64,000 nt of DNA from Rickettsiales bacterium (lineage in GTDB: Bacteria > Bacteroidota > Bacteroidia > Cytophagales > Cyclobacteriaceae). Shown here piece by piece: positions 39,111 to 48,249 of this stretch. The DNA is taken from the NCBI GenBank assembly GCA_002729235.1, contig PBTY01000006.1, positions 31,835 through 95,834 of the forward strand, read 5' to 3'. The position numbers and the translations under genes are program-made. The notes below the pieces were generated by a model, which was not told where the DNA came from, made no database searches, and was given only the letters and a program-made list of their open reading frames with translations. Within the stretch, counting starts at the first letter, position 1; each line of letters begins with the position of its first letter.

Positions 39111-40562
39111 GTGAGATTGGACAAACTCAAACTACTTATTTTATCGCTCATTATTCTGCTTGGATTGCAGGCAGCTGCCCAGATTTCAAGGGAAAAGATC
39201 AGTAACCACGTGAGTGATAGTACTGGTTTCACCACTATTCGAGAGATCACCATAGTGGGGAATGATAAAACCAAGGACTACATCATCACGAGAGAATTGA
39301 GTTTTAATCAAGGAGATACACTTGCCAATCACCAACTCGAAAAAGAACTTCAACGATCAAGAAACAACGTTTACAATACCAATCTTTTTACAACGGTAGA
39401 GTTTGAAACTACGCTCATTGATTCCACTCTAATTGACCTGACGATCAAATTGGAAGAGCGCTGGTATGTGTGGCCTTCCTTCGTTTTGAAACCGATCGAC
39501 AGAAACTTAGTAGACTGGTGGACTAACCGAGACAAAGACTTCAGTCGTGTTCGGTTTGGTCCAAAACTCGACATTTACAATGTAAGAGGTCGAAAGGAAT
39601 CTCTACGTTTCATTGGATTATTTGGATTTGATAGACGATTCATCTTTCAATATTCCCTCCCATATATCGATAAGAATCAAAAGCATGGTCTGATCATGGG
39701 TGCTAGCAGCATTCTAAACAAGAAAATGCCATATGAGACAGTTGACCATGTCAACAACTTCATTACAGACACTTCTGAGTATGTAAATCAAGTCAATGCC
39801 GAGGCATGGACCGGTTTCCTGATCTATAAATACCGCCCATCTTTCTATGACTATCACTACATCACACTGCAGGGATATGACTTTACCATTTCCGATGATA
39901 TTGCGCGATTGAATCCAAATTACTTTGGTGGTGGACAAACTCGACAGTCAGCACTTGGACTTTCTTATTCCTACTTAAGTGATAAAAGAGATAACCGAAA
40001 TTATCCACTTACAGGAACATACAAACTAGCAATCATTGAGAAACTTGGATTAGGAGTGTTTAATGATGTGGATATATGGCGATTGGATTTACAATACCAA
40101 AAGTTTGTGGACCTTGGTAAAAAATGGTATCTCAGCACCAGTATTGGTGGACAACTAACTTCTCCAGATGTTGCATATTTCAATTATTCACAATTTGGTG
40201 AGGAGAATTACTATGTACGTGGTTTTGAACAGTTTATCGTGGAGGGACCACATAATGTACTAACCAGGAACTCCATCAAAAGAGAGATTTTCCAGACTAA
40301 GTTTAATCTAGGGAAGTTCATGCCTCTTAAGAAGTTTAGAAAGCTTCCATTCGCCGTATATGCAAAGGCATTTGCAGATGGTGGGTATGTAGTCAATTAT
40401 GACAACTACGAACAGAACAGTCGCCTGACAGATAAACCACTTTATAGTTTTGGTGTGGGACTTGATTTGGTGATGCTTTATGATATCACACTTAGATTGG
40501 AATATTCCTACAACTCAGAAGGTCAATTCAAGTTTGCTCCAAATGTAATGGCGGAACTTTAA
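39111..40562 (+). CDS. Omp85/BamA-TamA type outer membrane barrel with one POTRA domain
   Basis: 483 residues. Signal peptide (about 1-25), one POTRA domain (about 40-120: REITIVGNDKTKDYIITREL through LIDLTIKLEERW), then a 16-strand-type barrel ending in an aromatic-rich stretch. The FGVGLDLVMLYDITLRLEYSYN region is the last strands of the surface-antigen family. One POTRA instead of five argues against BamA itself; a TamA-like, patatin-associated or accessory assembly role is possible. GTG start. Stop overlaps the YwqK-like gene by 4 bases (convergent). Confidence 0.83.
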   Translation: MRLDKLKLLILSLIILLGLQAAAQISREKISNHVSDSTGFTTIREITIVGNDKTKDYIITRELSFNQGDTLANHQLEKELQRSRNNVYNTNLFTTVEFETTLIDSTLIDLTIKLEERWYVWPSFVLKPIDRNLVDWWTNRDKDFSRVRFGPKLDIYNVRGRKESLRFIGLFGFDRRFIFQYSLPYIDKNQKHGLIMGASSILNKKMPYETVDHVNNFITDTSEYVNQVNAEAWTGFLIYKYRPSFYDYHYITLQGYDFTISDDIARLNPNYFGGGQTRQSALGLSYSYLSDKRDNRNYPLTGTYKLAIIEKLGLGVFNDVDIWRLDLQYQKFVDLGKKWYLSTSIGGQLTSPDVAYFNYSQFGEENYYVRGFEQFIVEGPHNVLTRNSIKREIFQTKFNLGKFMPLKKFRKLPFAVYAKAFADGGYVVNYDNYEQNSRLTDKPLYSFGVGLDLVMLYDITLRLEYSYNSEGQFKFAPNVMAEL

Positions 40563-41182
40563 TCAAAATTCTTCCACTTCTTCTTCTCTCCTTTACGATT
40601 AAAGTAATACCATACTCCCACTCGTTCTCCTTCCTGGTAAGATCCTTCATAGGTCGGTTTCCCATCTTCATCAAAGAACTTCCAAAGACCTTCTTCTAAT
40701 CCCTCTCGATATTCTCCCTCCTGTAACACAACACCATTGTCAGCATACATCAGCCACAACCCATGTGGAACTCCATCATGGTAATTACCTTCTTGTCTAA
40801 GTTTCCCAGATGGGTAATAAAACTCCCAAAACCCTTCATAAACTCCATTCCCATATTTACCCTTTCGGTCCAGTTGACCATTTTCATGGTAATAAAAAGC
40901 CGAGTCAACATAAATATTCTGTGACCATTGTTCCACTGCCTGAAATTGTCCATTAGGGTAATAGTATTGCTGTGAACCTTCCAGCAAGCCATTATCATAG
41001 TTTAATAAGGCGCTTTTCTCTCCCGAAGGATAAAAATAGGTCCACTCCCCATTCTCCTCGTCTTTCAACAATTCCCCAATTGCCATAACAGCGCCATCTT
41101 CATACCACAAAGTATCCTGGGACATGACTGGATTAACAAAAAGGAAAATGAAAAGAAAAATCAGTACCCCAAATTTCATCAT
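40559..41182 (-). CDS. Secreted MORN-repeat protein, YwqK-like
   Basis: 207 residues: signal peptide (about 1-21) followed by six or more MORN-type repeats with the pattern GxWxFYxxxGxxxxxGxY, for example GLWKFFDEDGKPTYEGSY. Such proteins are labelled YwqK-family antitoxin in databases, but no toxin partner is here. A cell-envelope role is more likely in Bacteroidota. Preceded by a TAnnTTTG element 4 bases upstream. Convergent with the Omp85 gene, sharing stop bases. Confidence 0.83.
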   Translation of the reverse strand: MMKFGVLIFLFIFLFVNPVMSQDTLWYEDGAVMAIGELLKDEENGEWTYFYPSGEKSALLNYDNGLLEGSQQYYYPNGQFQAVEQWSQNIYVDSAFYYHENGQLDRKGKYGNGVYEGFWEFYYPSGKLRQEGNYHDGVPHGLWLMYADNGVVLQEGEYREGLEEGLWKFFDEDGKPTYEGSYQEGERVGVWYYFNRKGEKKKWKNFD

Positions 41183-41186
41183 GAAT

Positions 41187-41194
41187 CAAACATA
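41187..41194 (-). promoter_or_regulatory. Candidate -7 element of the MORN gene
   Basis: TATGTTTG on the minus strand fits TAnnTTTG and ends 4 bases before the first ATG. No -33 seen at the expected spacing. Confidence 0.35.
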
Positions 41195-41235
41195 ACCACT
41201 ATTGTCTAATAAACTGGAAAAAACTAGTTTGCAGT

Positions 41236-42051
41236 ATGCTCCGGTATTTTTTTATGATCATCGCCATACTGCCACTATTTTGTTTTGCTCAAGACGGTGA
41301 CTACACACTTGGAGCAAGTAATAGTGCCATGGCTGACGCTTCCGTAGCAACGGTCAATAACTGGGCATTATTTAATAATCCAGGAGCTTCTGGAGCATTG
41401 ACCCAAACAACCGTAATGGTGAGCTTCCAAAACCGTTTTGACTTGAGCGAAATACAAGTAATTGGGGGTGGAGCCATCTACCACCATCGATTGGTGAACA
41501 TTGGAGTTCGATATTTCAAGTTTGGAGATGATCTATTCAACCAGCAATTGGTTGGTCTAACCCTCAGCAACAAACTGCAAATGGTAAGTCTAGGTGGTGG
41601 GGTTAGTATCATCCAGACCCATGCAGAAAGTTTGAATGATGATCGCGTTTGGGTTGGAGAATTTGGAGGTCTGGCTCAGCTAACCAGTAAGATATCCTTT
41701 GGTGCACACATCTTCAATTTCAAACATGGAGTCGAGTATCCCACAACTATGAAGGCTGGCATGCAAATCGAACCTCTGGAGACCATCGCTATCAACTGGG
41801 AAGTGCAAAAACAACTGGAGCAGCGAGAGATATACAAAGTAGGACTGGCCTATGGACTGCTTGATTTTCTGGTCTTGCGAACTGGCATCAATTTACAGGG
41901 AGTGGAAGACAAATCCAGAACAAACACCAATGCCTCTTTTGGATTTGGGTTGAATACCTCCAGCTTCCTGATGGACTACTCCTTTAATAGTGGTGAGATT
42001 GGGGCAATCCATGAAATCTCATTATCCATTTCATTTGGTGATACTGAATGA
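41236..42051 (+). CDS. PorV/PorQ-like outer membrane barrel protein
   Basis: 271 residues with a signal peptide (1-18, cut after FCFA). The mature start, YTLGASNSAMADASVATVNN followed by WALFNNPGAS, is the hallmark of the PorV/PorQ/UPF0164 outer membrane family related to FadL. The rest is alternating beta strands ending in EISLSISFG. PorV-type proteins act as type IX secretion shuttles or as general barrels; which applies here cannot be told. Overlaps the next gene by ATGA, so the pair is coupled. Confidence 0.78.
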   Translation: MLRYFFMIIAILPLFCFAQDGDYTLGASNSAMADASVATVNNWALFNNPGASGALTQTTVMVSFQNRFDLSEIQVIGGGAIYHHRLVNIGVRYFKFGDDLFNQQLVGLTLSNKLQMVSLGGGVSIIQTHAESLNDDRVWVGEFGGLAQLTSKISFGAHIFNFKHGVEYPTTMKAGMQIEPLETIAINWEVQKQLEQREIYKVGLAYGLLDFLVLRTGINLQGVEDKSRTNTNASFGFGLNTSSFLMDYSFNSGEIGAIHEISLSISFGDTE

Positions 42052-44090
42052 GAAAACTAGGATTCATACTGGGTCTCTTAATTTCACTTTCTCTGATTGG
42101 ACAGGAACTTGATCTGGAGCAGTTTGCCGAAGCGCGATTCCAACTGCAGGATGATGACATCCCCTATGAAGACCTGTATGAGTCTCTTCTACTTTTTTAT
42201 ACTAATCCGCTAAACCTCAACAAAGCTACCAAAGCAGAATTGGCTTCTTTGTACATCCTGACACCCGCACAAATCAATTCCTTCTTCACTTACAGGGAAT
42301 CAGTCGGAACATTAATATCCATTTATGAACTTCAGGCCATTCCAGACTTTGACATCCCAACCATTCATGATTTATTGCCTTTTGTATCTGTGACAGAAGC
42401 TTTGGATTCCAGACCACTGTTAACTCGAATCCTGAATGAAGAAAACAATTATCTTCTGTTGCGTTATACCCGAACATTGCAATCCGCAGAAGGCTACCAA
42501 CGCGGAGATGGATCTGGTTACAAGGGAGATCCAAACACCATTTACGGACGCTTTAGAGTGAGTCATTCCAAAGACTTTAGTCTAGGTGTGACCTTTGAAA
42601 AGGATGCCGGAGAACAGTTCGCTTTCTCTCCAGGTAATCAGCAATATGGTTTTGATTACTACTCCTACCACTTCGCATTGCAGAATAAAGGGATCATCAA
42701 AAATCTGGTTTTGGGAGATTATCAAATGCAGTTTGGACAAGGATTGGTATTAGGAGCTGGTTTTGGTGCTGGTAAAGGCGCAGAAACCATCAACACGATT
42801 AAAAGAAACAGCACGGGCCTTAAACCTTACTCCTCAGTATTAGAATCCGGATACTTTCGTGGAGTTGCTGCTACAATCTCCATCAAAGATCTGGACATTA
42901 CTGCATTTGGGTCTCGTCTGGCTCAGGATGGCAACTTATTAAACGACACCACTTATTCGGACTTTGAAGAATATGTCAATTCCATCCAATCAACAGGCTT
43001 TCACCGAACCAGTAATGAATTGATGTCTAAGAATGCCATTACCGAGGTAAGTACTGGCTTTGCAATTCATTATAGCCTCAAACACCAATTCAATATTGGA
43101 GCCACAGGATTGTACACCCACTATGCCAGTCCCTTACAGAAGAAACCTAACAACTACAATCAATATGAATTTTCTGGAGATGAGAACTTTGTAGGAAGTG
43201 TTTACTCCAATCTCAATTGGCAAAACCTAATGCTCTTTGGCGAAATGGCGAGATCACAGTCTGGGGGTATCGGAGCTGTAACCGGCATTTTGCTTTCCAT
43301 GACTCCCAAACTTGATTTCAGTTGGTCATACAGAGATTACAGCAAAGACTTCCATTCGTTTTATGGTAACGGTTTTGGAGAGGGCTCCAGAATCATCAAT
43401 GAAAAAGGAACCTACTGGGGTCTTGCTTATCGACCTTCTAGAAAGCATGCTTTTTCCGGATACTTTGACAAATTCACTTTCCCATGGTTAAGGTTCCGAG
43501 TCGATGCTCCATCCAATGGTTTCGAATACCTTGGACGGTTTACCTATAAACCAACTCGCTCGATCCAGATGTATGCCCAATTCCGACAGGAAAACAAAGA
43601 GCTCTCCGTAGATTCAGAAGATGGCACCTTGAGCGAACTCACCGAAACCATCCGAAAAAACTACATCATTAATCTAGATTATGCCATTGGCAGGAGCTTC
43701 AGTTTCAAATCAAGAATTCAAGGTTCCAGCTATGCACAGTCTGATGAAATCACTCATGGTCTAGCCATCATTCAGGATGTAAATGTCGCTTTCTGGAAAA
43801 TGAAATTAAGCACACGATTTGCACTGTTTGATACAGATGACTTTAACAACCGTCAGTACCTGTATGAAAAGGATGTTCTCTATGCATTTAGCATTCCTGC
43901 CTACAATGGAGTAGGCACACGAAGCTACTTCATGGCACAATACACCGTCAATCGCTCACTTACTTTATGGCTTAGGTATTCTCAATTCCAATATGTCAAT
44001 CAAGAAAGTGTAGGTTCCGGACTAAATGAAATCGATGGTGGCCTCCGATCTGATGTCAAGTTCATGCTAAGGTATAAGTTCAGGAATTAG
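42048..44090 (+). CDS. Outer membrane beta-barrel protein with N-terminal helix-hairpin-helix
   Basis: 680 residues. Signal peptide (about 1-18), then a ComEA-like helix-hairpin-helix pair (about 50-110: NPLNLNKATKAELASLYILT and VGTLISIYELQAIPDFD). From about 140 the sequence is a long run of beta strands (LVLGDYQMQFGQGLVLGAGF, LDFSWSYRDYSKDF) ending FMLRYKFRN, a good outer membrane C-terminus. HhH motifs usually bind DNA. Their fusion to a surface barrel is unexplained. Coupled to the PorV-like gene. DNA uptake or a structural role are both possible. Confidence 0.8.
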   Translation: MRKLGFILGLLISLSLIGQELDLEQFAEARFQLQDDDIPYEDLYESLLLFYTNPLNLNKATKAELASLYILTPAQINSFFTYRESVGTLISIYELQAIPDFDIPTIHDLLPFVSVTEALDSRPLLTRILNEENNYLLLRYTRTLQSAEGYQRGDGSGYKGDPNTIYGRFRVSHSKDFSLGVTFEKDAGEQFAFSPGNQQYGFDYYSYHFALQNKGIIKNLVLGDYQMQFGQGLVLGAGFGAGKGAETINTIKRNSTGLKPYSSVLESGYFRGVAATISIKDLDITAFGSRLAQDGNLLNDTTYSDFEEYVNSIQSTGFHRTSNELMSKNAITEVSTGFAIHYSLKHQFNIGATGLYTHYASPLQKKPNNYNQYEFSGDENFVGSVYSNLNWQNLMLFGEMARSQSGGIGAVTGILLSMTPKLDFSWSYRDYSKDFHSFYGNGFGEGSRIINEKGTYWGLAYRPSRKHAFSGYFDKFTFPWLRFRVDAPSNGFEYLGRFTYKPTRSIQMYAQFRQENKELSVDSEDGTLSELTETIRKNYIINLDYAIGRSFSFKSRIQGSSYAQSDEITHGLAIIQDVNVAFWKMKLSTRFALFDTDDFNNRQYLYEKDVLYAFSIPAYNGVGTRSYFMAQYTVNRSLTLWLRYSQFQYVNQESVGSGLNEIDGGLRSDVKFMLRYKFRN

Positions 44091-44175
44091 GCATTGAGTA
44101 AGTGGGTCATATTGCTCAATTATGTATAAATTCAGTCATTTTTATGTGAATTGACCAGCCAACTAACCACCTCAT

Positions 44176-45177
44176 ATGCGCATTCTCATCACAGGTGCCA
44201 CAGGATTTTTAGGCAGCAAAACCCTAGAGTCTTTTGCCAATCACCCAGAATTTGATCACATCATTGCAACGGGTCGGACACTAACTCCTGATCGAAAAGT
44301 GATCAAAGATCATGTAGCCTATCAATTAGGAGAATTGTCTGATTCTGATTTTGTAACAAGCTTATTTACAAACCATATAGATATAGTGATCAACTGTGTC
44401 AGCTTATCCTCTCCCTGGGGTTCCTATGAGGAATTTTACAATGCCAATGTAGTGACCCAGCAATTACTTATTGAACAGTGCATAAAACATGATGTTCACC
44501 GATTCATTTACATTTCATCACCTAGCGTTTACTTCAAGTTCAAGGATCAGTTTGATGTAACAGAGGAGACTCCTCTGCCCAATCATCTGGTCAACGACTA
44601 TGCACGGACTAAACTGGAAGCAGAGCGTTTGTTAGAAAACTCCGGTTTGACTTACATAACCTTACGTCCTAGAGCTCTCGTAGGTGCAGGAGATACTGTG
44701 ATCATGCCTCGATTGGTACGATCATACGAAGAAGGAAAGTTGAAAATCATGGGTTCTGGGAAAAATCTGGTGGATTTAACCCCTGTCTCCAACATGGTTG
44801 ACGCCATTTTTCTAGCTACTCAGGCAACCAAGGATGCTTGTAACGAAGTTTACAATATTGCCAATGGACAGCCCATCCAGTTATGGCAAGCCATCAACCA
44901 AATACTGAAGAAGATAGGCTATGCACCAATTGCGAAGAAAATCCCCTATTGGCTTCTAATGACCGTAGCTACCCTGATGGAGTTTGCCGCTAAGTATTTC
45001 GGAGGAAATAAAGAACCAACACTCACAAGATATTCTGTCGGGGTGTTAGCACATTCGTTTACACTTAATATCGATAAAGCCAAATCCAAGCTCCATTACA
45101 AACCCAGACAAACCGTTCAGGAAGCCATGAATGAGTTTGCCAACTGGTACAAACTACAAAAAGATGGCAACAGTTAA
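44176..45177 (+). CDS. OleD-like NAD(P)-dependent reductase (3-beta-HSD/extended SDR)
   Basis: 333 residues. ITGATGFLGSKTLE is the Rossmann GxxGxxG, SSPSVYF supplies the catalytic Ser, and NDYARTKLEAERLL holds the YxxxK pair. The C-terminal helix and VYNIANGQPIQLWQAIN fit the 3-beta-hydroxysteroid dehydrogenase group that includes OleD, which reduces 2-alkyl-3-keto acids. First of five overlapping genes with a KAS III-like enzyme and an adenylating enzyme, so it is probably the keto-reduction step of that pathway. The start is the first ATG after an 85-base gap. Confidence 0.83.
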   Translation: MRILITGATGFLGSKTLESFANHPEFDHIIATGRTLTPDRKVIKDHVAYQLGELSDSDFVTSLFTNHIDIVINCVSLSSPWGSYEEFYNANVVTQQLLIEQCIKHDVHRFIYISSPSVYFKFKDQFDVTEETPLPNHLVNDYARTKLEAERLLENSGLTYITLRPRALVGAGDTVIMPRLVRSYEEGKLKIMGSGKNLVDLTPVSNMVDAIFLATQATKDACNEVYNIANGQPIQLWQAINQILKKIGYAPIAKKIPYWLLMTVATLMEFAAKYFGGNKEPTLTRYSVGVLAHSFTLNIDKAKSKLHYKPRQTVQEAMNEFANWYKLQKDGNS

Positions 45178-46009
45178 ATTTGAATTGCGATCGGCAGGAT
45201 ATTGTACTGCTTTGAAGTCACATGCGCTCAGAGGCACAGCAGCTCGGACCATTAAATTCTTTGCGACCTACTCCTACTTACATCACCCGACACATGGTCA
45301 TATCCTTTTTGACACGGGCTATACAACTCGTTTTTATGAGCTAACCAAATCCTTACCTATGAGCTTGTATGCCAAAGCAACAAAGGTATTTGTCAAGCCA
45401 GAGAATCATGCTTCTGTTGCTCTTTCCAAGGATGGAATTTCACCAGAATCCATTGATAAAATCATCATATCCCACTTTCATGCAGATCACATTGGTGGGT
45501 TACGAGATTTCCCAAATGCAACTTTCATTTGTAGCCAACAAGCTTATGACAGCATTCAGAATAAAACGGGATTCTCCGCATTGAAACAAGGATTTATTCC
45601 GGAACTATTACCAGATGATTTCGATCACCGCGTGCAACTAATCCATACTGAATCGGGAAAAAATCAAGATATACACCTTGGGCCAATGTTTGACCTGTTT
45701 GGTGATGGAAGCATTCAGTTATTTCAGGTAGAAGGACATGCCTGTGGACAAATTGGCGCCTTGATCAAAACCGAACAAAAACCCGTACTACTCATCGCAG
45801 ACGCTGCCTGGCTCAAAGAAAACTACTTGCAAATGCACCTCCCCTCTCCAATTGTTCGTTTATTCTTTCACTCGTGGAAAAACTTTAAAGTCAGCTTGAA
45901 AAATGTGCATAATTACCATCAAGCCAATCCAGATACGCTGATTATACCATGCCACTGTGAAGCAACATACCGCCAGCTTGCTAATGACCTAACCGATGAA
46001 GCCCAATAA
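45164..46009 (+). CDS. MBL-fold metallo-hydrolase of the biosynthetic cassette
   Basis: About 281 residues. All dizinc ligands are present: SHFHADHIGG (HxHxDH), EGHACGQIGAL, IADAAW and IIPCHCE. The N-terminus, RGTAARTIKFFATYSYLHHP, resembles AHL-lactonase-like MBL enzymes, so an ester, thioester or lactone is a plausible substrate. The ORF track starts 33 bases earlier inside the reductase gene. The internal ATG gives a 14-base overlap and a better N-terminus. It could release or hydrolyse the condensed acyl intermediate, in the slot OleB fills in olefin pathways. That comparison is inference. Confidence 0.85.
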   Translation: MATVKFELRSAGYCTALKSHALRGTAARTIKFFATYSYLHHPTHGHILFDTGYTTRFYELTKSLPMSLYAKATKVFVKPENHASVALSKDGISPESIDKIIISHFHADHIGGLRDFPNATFICSQQAYDSIQNKTGFSALKQGFIPELLPDDFDHRVQLIHTESGKNQDIHLGPMFDLFGDGSIQLFQVEGHACGQIGALIKTEQKPVLLIADAAWLKENYLQMHLPSPIVRLFFHSWKNFKVSLKNVHNYHQANPDTLIIPCHCEATYRQLANDLTDEAQ

Positions 46010-47270
46010 ATTACATATCCTCCTTTGGTTCCTAAAGCTTCGGTATTCACGGCTCTTTCACTCCAATAAAATAAGTGGATCAAGAGTAAGACATTGGAAA
46101 AAAACGCTTTCAAAATCCGATTTTTATCAACCACTGATTTCCTCTGGGGACTTTCCGATCATGAATAAGCAGCGCTTCATGGATCATTTCGATGAAATCA
46201 ATACTGTTGGAGTATACAAATCAGAGGCTATGGACATTGCATTGAAGAGTGAACAATCCAGGGACTTTACGCCCACCATCAACAACATTAGCATTGGATT
46301 ATCATCTGGCACCAGCGGCAACAAAGGAATATTCCTAACCAACCCTGCCGAAAAAGCCATTTGGGTTGGCGCTATCCTCGATCGGGTAATTGGGCTGTCT
46401 CTGAAGAAACGAAAAGTGGCGTTTTTCTTACGAGCTAACAATAACCTGTACGAGTCTGTAAAATCCAAAACCCTGGAATTCACTTTTTTTGATCTGAAAG
46501 AATCAGTGAATGTACATTTTCAACGACTGGCAGAGTTATCTCCAGACATTTTGGTGGCTCAACCTTCTGCTCTTTACCAAATTGCAAAATGCTATGAAGG
46601 CACAAACACCAAACCCACTTTTAGTAAAGTGATCTCAGTAGCAGAAGTTTTGGAAGATGACCAGAAAGCCTACTTCCAAAGAGTGTTTCAATGTCGGATT
46701 GATCAGGTCTATCAATGCACCGAAGGCTTTCTAGCTTATACCTGTAAACAAGGAAAACTCCATTTCAATGAAGATTGGCTGAAAATCGAAAAGCGATACC
46801 TCGATGAATCCCGGTTTCATCCGATCATTACCGACTATCTCCGTTCCTCACAACCAATAGTTCGTTATGAACTTAATGACATCATCCATGAAGGAAAAGT
46901 GTGTACCTGTGGAAGTAAAGCTACTGTTATTGACCGAATAGAAGGGCGATCCGATGATGTCTTTTTATTTGAGGTAGCAGGTGATGAAAAGATCATTTAC
47001 CCCGACTTTATCCGTCGGGCAGTGATCTCCTCCTCTGATGAGATTCTCAATTATTTGGTTCGCAAAACATCCAAATCACGATTAGAGGTGTCTTTGGAAA
47101 CAACGGACAAATCATCCTCCAATGAGGTATTTGATACTGTGAAGCAGCGACTCGTTGAATTACTCACACAGTATGGTGTGGTTGATATCGAAATAACGCA
47201 AATGGAGTACCAACATGATCCCATGATGAAATTTACCCGCATTAAAAATGACTCCCGTGAGAACGTTTAA
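45996..47270 (+). CDS. F390-synthetase/PaaK-like adenylate-forming enzyme
   Basis: 424 residues. The phosphate-binding motif is IGLSSGTSGNKGIFL (about 100-114), YQCTEGFLAYTC is the A5-like motif and IVRYELNDII is the A7-8 region, followed by CTCGSKATVIDRIEGRSDD. This pattern belongs to the phenylacetate-CoA ligase/F390 synthetase branch rather than to the acyl-CoA synthetases (OleC). The N-terminus is reduced and the C-terminal subdomain short. It likely activates a carboxylate as acyl-AMP. Overlaps both neighbours (14 and 23 bases). Confidence 0.83.
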   Translation: MKPNKLHILLWFLKLRYSRLFHSNKISGSRVRHWKKTLSKSDFYQPLISSGDFPIMNKQRFMDHFDEINTVGVYKSEAMDIALKSEQSRDFTPTINNISIGLSSGTSGNKGIFLTNPAEKAIWVGAILDRVIGLSLKKRKVAFFLRANNNLYESVKSKTLEFTFFDLKESVNVHFQRLAELSPDILVAQPSALYQIAKCYEGTNTKPTFSKVISVAEVLEDDQKAYFQRVFQCRIDQVYQCTEGFLAYTCKQGKLHFNEDWLKIEKRYLDESRFHPIITDYLRSSQPIVRYELNDIIHEGKVCTCGSKATVIDRIEGRSDDVFLFEVAGDEKIIYPDFIRRAVISSSDEILNYLVRKTSKSRLEVSLETTDKSSSNEVFDTVKQRLVELLTQYGVVDIEITQMEYQHDPMMKFTRIKNDSRENV

Positions 47271-48249
47271 CATTGCCGGAATTGGTAAGTATTTGCCTCA
47301 GAAGCAAGTGTCAAGCCATGCGCTGGAGGAGCAGCTACAATTGCCAGAAGGCTGGATTGAACAATACATAGGAGTGCAAACACGATACCTTGCGGAAACG
47401 GAGAGCAATACCGAAATGGGTGCCAAAGCACTTCAGTCGGCACTTAATGATGCTGGTATTACGATAGGTGATCTTGATTGCCTCATTGGCGCAGCAGGAA
47501 CATTTGATCATGTCATCCCTAATCGATCTTCACTCATCAAAGCCGCTTTTAAAGAAGCACATTTATATGATTTCCCCTGTGTTGATATCAATACCGTTTG
47601 CACCAGTTTCATTACCGCATTGGATTATGCTTCGCTATTGATTCAATCCGGACAACATCAAACCATCGCGATTGTCACCTCAGAAATCAGCTCCAAAGGT
47701 CTGGATCCTTCCAATACGGAAACCTATTGCCTCTTTGGAGATGGTGCTGCAGCGGTGATTCTCACAGCAGGAGATGATGGTGGATTGATTCATTCCAATC
47801 AAAAGACATATTCTGAAGGAGCCATCAATACGATGATAGCAGGTGGTGGCAACCAATACCATCCAAAAGATTATCCATATGATCCTGCATTGTATAGCTT
47901 CAAAATGGATGGAAAGAAGCTCCTGAAACTGGCTCATCAGCACCTGGAAGAATTTATTATCAATTTCTTTTCTAAATCGTCGTTGAGATTGAATGAGGTG
48001 AATTGGATAGTGCCCCATCAAGCGAGCAAATTAGGTCTGAGAATGCTCTGCTCCTTGGAAGAAATTGAATCAGAGAAAGTGATAGATCAGCTATCTCTTT
48101 ATGGAAACTGCATTGCGGCTTCGATACCAATCGCCCTAATCACCAGCATTGAGCAGGGAAAAATCAAAGAACAGGACACATGCTTCCTGATAGGAACTGC
48201 TGCTGGCATGTCAATTAGTGGATTGTTACTCAAATACACCAAATCATGA
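47248..48249 (+). CDS. KAS III-like 3-oxoacyl synthase of the cassette
   Basis: 333 residues with the full triad: Cys118 (INTVCTSFITALDYA), His257 (WIVPHQASK) and Asn287 (YGNCIAASIP). Closer to FabH/OleA-type decarboxylative or Claisen condensing enzymes than to FabF. Not needed for housekeeping fatty acid synthesis here, as it sits in a cassette with a reductase, an adenylating enzyme and a hydroxylase. Probably joins two acyl units or an acyl unit and malonate. Starts 23 bases inside the adenylating gene and overlaps the desaturase gene by ATGA. Confidence 0.87.
   Translation: MTPVRTFNIAGIGKYLPQKQVSSHALEEQLQLPEGWIEQYIGVQTRYLAETESNTEMGAKALQSALNDAGITIGDLDCLIGAAGTFDHVIPNRSSLIKAAFKEAHLYDFPCVDINTVCTSFITALDYASLLIQSGQHQTIAIVTSEISSKGLDPSNTETYCLFGDGAAAVILTAGDDGGLIHSNQKTYSEGAINTMIAGGGNQYHPKDYPYDPALYSFKMDGKKLLKLAHQHLEEFIINFFSKSSLRLNEVNWIVPHQASKLGLRMLCSLEEIESEKVIDQLSLYGNCIAASIPIALITSIEQGKIKEQDTCFLIGTAAGMSISGLLLKYTKS

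Noticed and set aside
40559-41182. Toxin-antitoxin system, suggested by the YwqK family name
   Set aside because: No toxin-like neighbour; the product is a secreted MORN-repeat protein, so the antitoxin label is probably only a database name.
44090-44175. Six-base inverted repeats (ATTGAG/CTCAAT and AATTCA/TGAATT) before the biosynthetic cassette
   Set aside because: Arms too short and loops too long to call a terminator or operator.
45131-45163. Longer N-terminus for the cassette MBL protein as drawn in the ORF track
   Set aside because: Those 11 residues lie entirely in the reductase gene and do not resemble MBL proteins; the ATG at 45164 is better.
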